64,000 nucleotides of DNA, from positions 1 to 64,000 of the forward strand of contig NZ_AUDG01000013.1 in the NCBI RefSeq assembly GCF_000425345.1, in the 5' to 3' direction. Below are positions 59,584 to 64,000 of the stretch, piece by piece. Source of the DNA: Rheinheimera baltica DSM 14885 (GTDB taxonomy: Bacteria; Pseudomonadota; Gammaproteobacteria; Enterobacterales; Alteromonadaceae). The translations under genes were made by a program, and so were the position numbers. Each line of letters opens with the position of its first letter. The stretch's first letter is position 1. The notes under the pieces were generated by a model. The model saw only the letters and a program-made list of their open reading frames with translations. It made no database searches and had not been told where the DNA came from.

Positions 59584-61356
59584 ATGTCTGACACTGTGTC
59601 ATTTTCCCAGCTAATGCTGCCTGAAGCTATTGTTCGTGCTGTTACTGAACTTGGCTATGAATCGCCGTCGCCTATTCAAGCGGCTGCTATCCCTAAACTA
59701 TTAGCTGGCGAAGATGTATTAGGCCAAGCGCAAACGGGTACCGGTAAAACGGGCGCTTTTGCTTTGCCTTTATTAGCGCGTCTGGATCCTGCGCAAAACG
59801 ATCCACAAATTTTGGTGTTGGCGCCAACACGTGAACTGGCAATACAAGTTGCAGAAGCTTTTCAAGCTTATGCGCGTTATATGCCAGCCTTTCATGTACT
59901 GCCGTTATACGGTGGCCAGAGCTACACGAATCAGTTGAAATCATTAAAACGCGGTTCACAAGTTATTGTGGGTACTCCAGGCCGTATTCTTGATCACTTA
60001 GATCGTGGTACGTTAAAGCTGGATAAACTGCGTGCTATCGTGCTGGATGAAGCCGACGAAATGCTACGCATGGGCTTTATTGATGATGTGCAGACCATTA
60101 TGGATGCTACACCACCGGGTCGTCAGGTAGCGATGTTCTCTGCAACAATGCCTGCACCTATCCGCGCTATTGCTCAGAAGCATTTAAAGAATGCTGAAGA
60201 AATTAAAATTGCATCGAAAACCAGTACTGTTGAGCGTATTACTCAGCGGTATGTGATGTTAGATGGTAACCAGAAGCTGGATGCGTTAACGCGCTTACTT
60301 GAAGGCGAAGAGTACGATGCCACTATCGTGTTTGTGCGTACGAAAAGCGCTACTGAAGAAATTGCTGAAAAACTCGGTGCCCGCGGTTATGCTGTTGCCT
60401 GTTTAAACGGCGACATGAACCAGGCACACCGCGAACTGACTATCCGCAAAATGAAAGCGAATCAGCTCGACGTTATTGTTGCAACTGACGTTGCTGCCCG
60501 TGGTTTGGATGTAGAGCGTATAAGTCTGGTAGTAAACTACGACATTCCATATGACAGCGAAGCTTATGTACACCGTATCGGCCGTACTGGCCGTGCTGGC
60601 CGTGAAGGTAAAGCGATTTTATTCGTGTCGCCGCGTGAACGCCGCTTACTGCGTACAATTGAACATGCGACTAAGCAACCGATTGAGCAGATGTCACTGC
60701 CAACTGGCCGTGTAATTGAACAACGTCGTATCGAATCGTTCCGCGAGCAGTTAGCGCAAACGATAGAAACTCAGGATCTGAGCTTTTTCCAAACGTTAAT
60801 TAATGACTGGCGCGAGAAGATTGAAACCACGGAAAACGATCTGGCCGCGGCGTTGTTGTATTTAGCGCAGAAAGATCAGCCGTTAAATGTGGCAAGTCAG
60901 TTCCCGGAAATTCGTGAACCGCATGCACGTGGTGAACGTGAAGAGCGTCCGCGTCGTGAACGTAGCGATCGTCCAGACCGCGGCGGTGACCGTCCTGATC
61001 GTGGGCCACGTGTTAAGCGTGAAATGAAAGGTGATTACCAGACTTACCGCATTGAAGTAGGTAAAGAGCATGGTGTTCGTGCTGGTGATATCGTTGGTGC
61101 TATTGCTAACGAAGCCCACATTGATAGCCAGTTTATTGGTAATATTAAGTTGTTTGATCATTTCAGTACCGTAGAGTTGCCAGCGACGATACCAAGTGAG
61201 ATTTTCCAGCACTTGAAGAAAGTTTACGTGCGTAAGCAAAAACTGAATATCACTGTAGACAGTGGAGCGGCGCCAGCCGGTGACCGTCGCCCGTCTAATG
61301 GTCCAGGCCCGCGCCCGGGTGCTGCACCACGCGCACCACGTAAGCCACGTGACTAA
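59584..61356 (+). CDS. deaD: DEAD-box ATP-dependent RNA helicase, DeaD/CsdA type
   Basis: The protein is 590 residues from ATG 59584. A GTG at 59560 would add eight unconserved residues. The motifs are Q (ESPSPIQ), I (AQTGTGKT), II (VLDEADEM), III (FSATMP), V (ATDVAARGLD) and VI (HRIGRTGRAG). The C-terminal RNA-binding domain (YRIEVGKEHGVRAGDIVGAI) identifies the CsdA group, and an arginine-rich linker precedes it. It unwinds structured RNA in ribosome assembly, cold adaptation and decay. Confidence 0.95.
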   Translation: MSDTVSFSQLMLPEAIVRAVTELGYESPSPIQAAAIPKLLAGEDVLGQAQTGTGKTGAFALPLLARLDPAQNDPQILVLAPTRELAIQVAEAFQAYARYMPAFHVLPLYGGQSYTNQLKSLKRGSQVIVGTPGRILDHLDRGTLKLDKLRAIVLDEADEMLRMGFIDDVQTIMDATPPGRQVAMFSATMPAPIRAIAQKHLKNAEEIKIASKTSTVERITQRYVMLDGNQKLDALTRLLEGEEYDATIVFVRTKSATEEIAEKLGARGYAVACLNGDMNQAHRELTIRKMKANQLDVIVATDVAARGLDVERISLVVNYDIPYDSEAYVHRIGRTGRAGREGKAILFVSPRERRLLRTIEHATKQPIEQMSLPTGRVIEQRRIESFREQLAQTIETQDLSFFQTLINDWREKIETTENDLAAALLYLAQKDQPLNVASQFPEIREPHARGEREERPRRERSDRPDRGGDRPDRGPRVKREMKGDYQTYRIEVGKEHGVRAGDIVGAIANEAHIDSQFIGNIKLFDHFSTVELPATIPSEIFQHLKKVYVRKQKLNITVDSGAAPAGDRRPSNGPGPRPGAAPRAPRKPRD

Positions 61357-61372
61357 GTTTTAGTGTAATAAT

Positions 61373-61397
61373 AAAACCCTGCAAAGCAGGGTTTTTT
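61373..61397 (+). terminator. Terminator after deaD
   Basis: AAAACCCTGC pairs with GCAGGGTTTT around AAA, followed by a run of T, 17 bp past the stop. Confidence 0.9.
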
Positions 61398-61511
61398 ATT
61401 GGCGACAGAATAACCACTGCACGTGATGAACCGTGCTTGTCTGACAAGCTGAAGTTTCTTATTGTATAAGGCTTGCTTAACGAGCTTAAAACAATAAGAG
61501 AATAGCTGATT

Positions 61512-64000
61512 ATGCCCATCGTTTTATCCCGAAGTTTGTTGCCCACATTATCTCTGTTTAGCCTGCTGGCTACACTGTTATGTAGTTCTGTAGTAGATGC
61601 CAGTGCCATTCGCCAAACGAAAGGTGATTTTGAAGATAAGTTTCGCCAGTTAGACGAAGTATTGCCCACACCTAACGTTTACCGCAATGCAGCCGGTGAA
61701 CCTGGCCAGCAATACTGGCAGCAACAAGTTAACTACAAAATGGATGTAGAGCTTGATGAAACAAAACGCCGGCTTAGCGCTAAACAGCGGATAAGCTACA
61801 AAAATAACTCGCCTTATAGCCTGAAGTATCTTTGGCTGCATCTTGATCAGAACATTTTTAAATCTGACTCGATGGCTGAGTTAAGTACTGACTTTGGCGG
61901 CATTGGCCGACGGGGACCTGCAACGTCGATTAGCGATGGTGATATCACTGCACGCTTAAGCCTGGAAGAGCTGCGCCGGCAGCAATTTATGGCTGACAAC
62001 GAGCTGGGTTTCCAGATCAGTAATTTAAAAAACAGTAGCGGTAAACCCTTGCCGGTTACTTTGGTGGGTACCTTAATGCGTATCGATCTGGATAAACCGC
62101 TAAAACCGGGCCAGACCACCGATTTCAGCCTGGATTTTGCTTTTAATATCGTTGAAGAAGATGCTGTTTCGGCCCGTTCAGGCTATGAGCATTTCCCCAA
62201 AGATGCCCGCGAAGGCGGTAATGATATTTTTTTATTAGCGCAGTGGTTTCCGCGTTTGGTCGCTTATACCGATTATGAAGCCTGGACCAATAAAGAGTTT
62301 CTCGGCCGTGGCGAATTTACCCTGGAGTTTGGTGATTACGATGTAAAACTCACCGTACCAGCCGACCATATAGTTTCCTCTACGGGCGAACTACAAAACA
62401 GTAGCAGGGTACTTACTAAACAACAATTAACCCGATTAGATCAAGCTAAAACGGCTAAGCGTCCCGTATTTATTGTCACTGAAGCCGAAGCATTGGAAAA
62501 TGAAAAAGCAGGTACTGACGACACCAAAACCTGGCATTTTAAGGCCAATAATGTACGTGATTTTGCCTGGGCTTCGTCACGTAAATTTATCTGGGACGCT
62601 AAAGGTTATCAGCAGGGCGGTGATGACCAACCCTTTGTAATGGCTATGTCATTTTACCCAAAAGAGGGTGGTGAGTTATGGCAGAAATACTCTACTGAAG
62701 CCATAGTGCACACTATGGAGGTGTATTCGCGTTTCTCGTTTGATTACCCTTATCCGGTTGCGCAATCGGTAAATGGTCCTGTAGGTGGCATGGAATACCC
62801 CATGATCACCTTTAACGGTCCGCGCACTAAGTTACAGGATGATGGTAGCCGTACATACTCACAAGCTGAAAAACGCTTTTTAATCGGCGTGGTTATTCAC
62901 GAAGTTGGACATATTTATTTCCCGATGGTCGTTAATTCTGACGAACGGCAGTGGACCTGGATGGACGAAGGCTTAAACAGCTTTTTAGATGGTGTGGCCG
63001 GCCGCGAGTGGGACCCGACTATTCCCTGGGGTGTTGAGCCGCGTGATATTGTCGATTACATGAAGTCGGATGTACAAGTACCTATTATGACACAATCTGA
63101 CAGTGTATTACGGTTAGGGCCTAATGCTTATACCAAGCCTGCTGCGGCATTGAATATTCTGCGTGAGGTTATTCTGGGCCGGGAGTTGTTTGATTTTGCC
63201 TTTAAAGAATACGCAACGCGTTGGAAGTTTAAGCGCCCAACGCCGTCTGATTTCTTCCGTACCATGGAAGAAGCCAGCGGTGTTGATCTGGATTGGTTCT
63301 GGCGTGGCTGGTTTTACAGCACTGATCATGTCGATATCTCATTGGACAAAGTATTCCAGTTGCAGCTAGACACCAAAAATCCGGATATTGATTTCCAACG
63401 TCAGCGCCAGCAGGAGCTAGATAAACCGATGCCACTTTTTGTTGAGCGTAACAAAGCGGAAGGCAAAGTGTTGTGGATTGACAAGAACTCCGATGTGAGC
63501 GATTTCTACGACGAAAATGATCGTTTTACCGTGACTAATAAAGAACGCAATGCTTACAACAAGTTTTTGCATGACTTAGAGCCATGGGAGCGCATCGCAT
63601 TTGAACGCGCTGTAGCCGAAGACAAAAACTACTATGTGCTTCAGTTTAGTAATATAGGCGGCTTGGTTATGCCAATTTTATTACAGCTAAACTACACCGA
63701 TGGCAGCAGCGAACAGCAAACTATTCCGGCTGAAATTTGGCGTCGCAGCCCTAAAGCAGTCAATAAGCTGATTGTTACTGCCAAAGATAAAGTGCTAAAA
63801 GATGTGGTCGTCGATCCGAAATGGGAAACAGCTGATGTGGATATCGAAAACAACTTCTATCCGCGCCGCATAATTCCATCTCGTATTGAAGCGTATAAAG
63901 CGGACAAGAGCAAAGCTAAAGTAAGTCGCGATATTATGCAGGATATTAAAACTAAGGTGAAAGATCCTGCCAAAAAGCCGGCGTCTGAGATAGAACCTGG
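61512..64000 (+). CDS. M1-family metallopeptidase, secreted, N-terminal 829 residues (runs off window end)
   Basis: ATG at 61512 opens a frame with no stop to the window end. The first 35 residues form a signal peptide (hydrophobic core PTLSLFSLLATLLCSS, likely cut near DASA). A beta-rich N-terminal domain follows. The zinc site HEVGHIYFP with the second glutamate in WMDEGLNSF is the gluzincin HExxH-18-E of M1 aminopeptidases, and GGMEYP shortly before it is the exopeptidase loop. It is periplasmic or secreted and probably trims N-terminal residues from peptides. The C-terminal tail is lysine-rich at the edge. Confidence 0.9.
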   Translation, partial: MPIVLSRSLLPTLSLFSLLATLLCSSVVDASAIRQTKGDFEDKFRQLDEVLPTPNVYRNAAGEPGQQYWQQQVNYKMDVELDETKRRLSAKQRISYKNNSPYSLKYLWLHLDQNIFKSDSMAELSTDFGGIGRRGPATSISDGDITARLSLEELRRQQFMADNELGFQISNLKNSSGKPLPVTLVGTLMRIDLDKPLKPGQTTDFSLDFAFNIVEEDAVSARSGYEHFPKDAREGGNDIFLLAQWFPRLVAYTDYEAWTNKEFLGRGEFTLEFGDYDVKLTVPADHIVSSTGELQNSSRVLTKQQLTRLDQAKTAKRPVFIVTEAEALENEKAGTDDTKTWHFKANNVRDFAWASSRKFIWDAKGYQQGGDDQPFVMAMSFYPKEGGELWQKYSTEAIVHTMEVYSRFSFDYPYPVAQSVNGPVGGMEYPMITFNGPRTKLQDDGSRTYSQAEKRFLIGVVIHEVGHIYFPMVVNSDERQWTWMDEGLNSFLDGVAGREWDPTIPWGVEPRDIVDYMKSDVQVPIMTQSDSVLRLGPNAYTKPAAALNILREVILGRELFDFAFKEYATRWKFKRPTPSDFFRTMEEASGVDLDWFWRGWFYSTDHVDISLDKVFQLQLDTKNPDIDFQRQRQQELDKPMPLFVERNKAEGKVLWIDKNSDVSDFYDENDRFTVTNKERNAYNKFLHDLEPWERIAFERAVAEDKNYYVLQFSNIGGLVMPILLQLNYTDGSSEQQTIPAEIWRRSPKAVNKLIVTAKDKVLKDVVVDPKWETADVDIENNFYPRRIIPSRIEAYKADKSKAKVSRDIMQDIKTKVKDPAKKPASEIEP

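Overview
The window looks like chromosomal DNA of a gammaproteobacterium, probably of the Rheinheimera/Alishewanella/Arsukibacterium type. That placement is inferred from gene content and protein style, not from a search. The right half (about 35.8-64 kb) is conserved housekeeping DNA: glmS, a DeoR-type regulator, glmU, the full atpIBEFHAGDC operon, parB-parA, rsmG, mnmG, a chromosomal origin (GATC-rich, with DnaA boxes, between mnmG and mioC), mioC, a DeaD/CsdA-type helicase and a partial M1 metallopeptidase. A parS-like 16-mer lies about 11 kb from parAB.

The left half (1-35,793) is accessory DNA stacked at attTn7, the site just downstream of glmS. It holds three separate Tn7-like elements, all in the orientation of canonical Tn7 (tnsA toward glmS), plus a 237-bp miniature element. 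From glmS outward they are: element A (22,723-35,793), the mini-element (22,481-22,717), element B (6,940-22,475) and element C (from before the window start to 6,933). The copies are separated by the same 5-bp duplication, TTTAT (C may have used the register ATTTA, 1 bp away). TnsD-directed insertion takes place at a fixed distance from glmS, so C should be oldest and A youngest. Each element has its own tnsA-tnsB-tnsC-tnsD-tnsE operon. In the elements counted residue by residue, TnsA, TnsB and TnsD have their catalytic or zinc residues at the Tn7 positions. The tnsE of C is cut by an IS256-family element at the window edge.

Cargo. Element A carries a three-gene cassette (ParB-like protein, Dam-family adenine methylase, OLD-like ATPase/TOPRIM protein) on its left side, and an orphan MbcA/Xre/ParS-type antitoxin gene between tnsA and its right end. 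Element B carries a four-gene cassette (cytosine-5 methyltransferase, HD hydrolase, ORC/CDC6-like P-loop ATPase, and an unknown protein with two similar halves) on its left side. Between its tnsA and right end it has a HEPN-motif Abi-like gene, a Phd/YefM-like antitoxin without an evident toxin, and an unknown gene. Both left-side cassettes look like modification-coupled defence systems. The B cassette is the best candidate for a poorly described system.

Regulatory structure. Each element family has its own roughly 20-bp TnsB-type repeats at the ends. A single repeat also lies 45-50 bp upstream of tnsA in every element, even where cargo separates tnsA from the right end, which suggests retained autorepression by TnsB. 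Elements A and B carry a minus-strand terminator just inside the right end, where glmS read-through would enter. Element C has a hairpin plus T-tract directly before the tnsA start codon.
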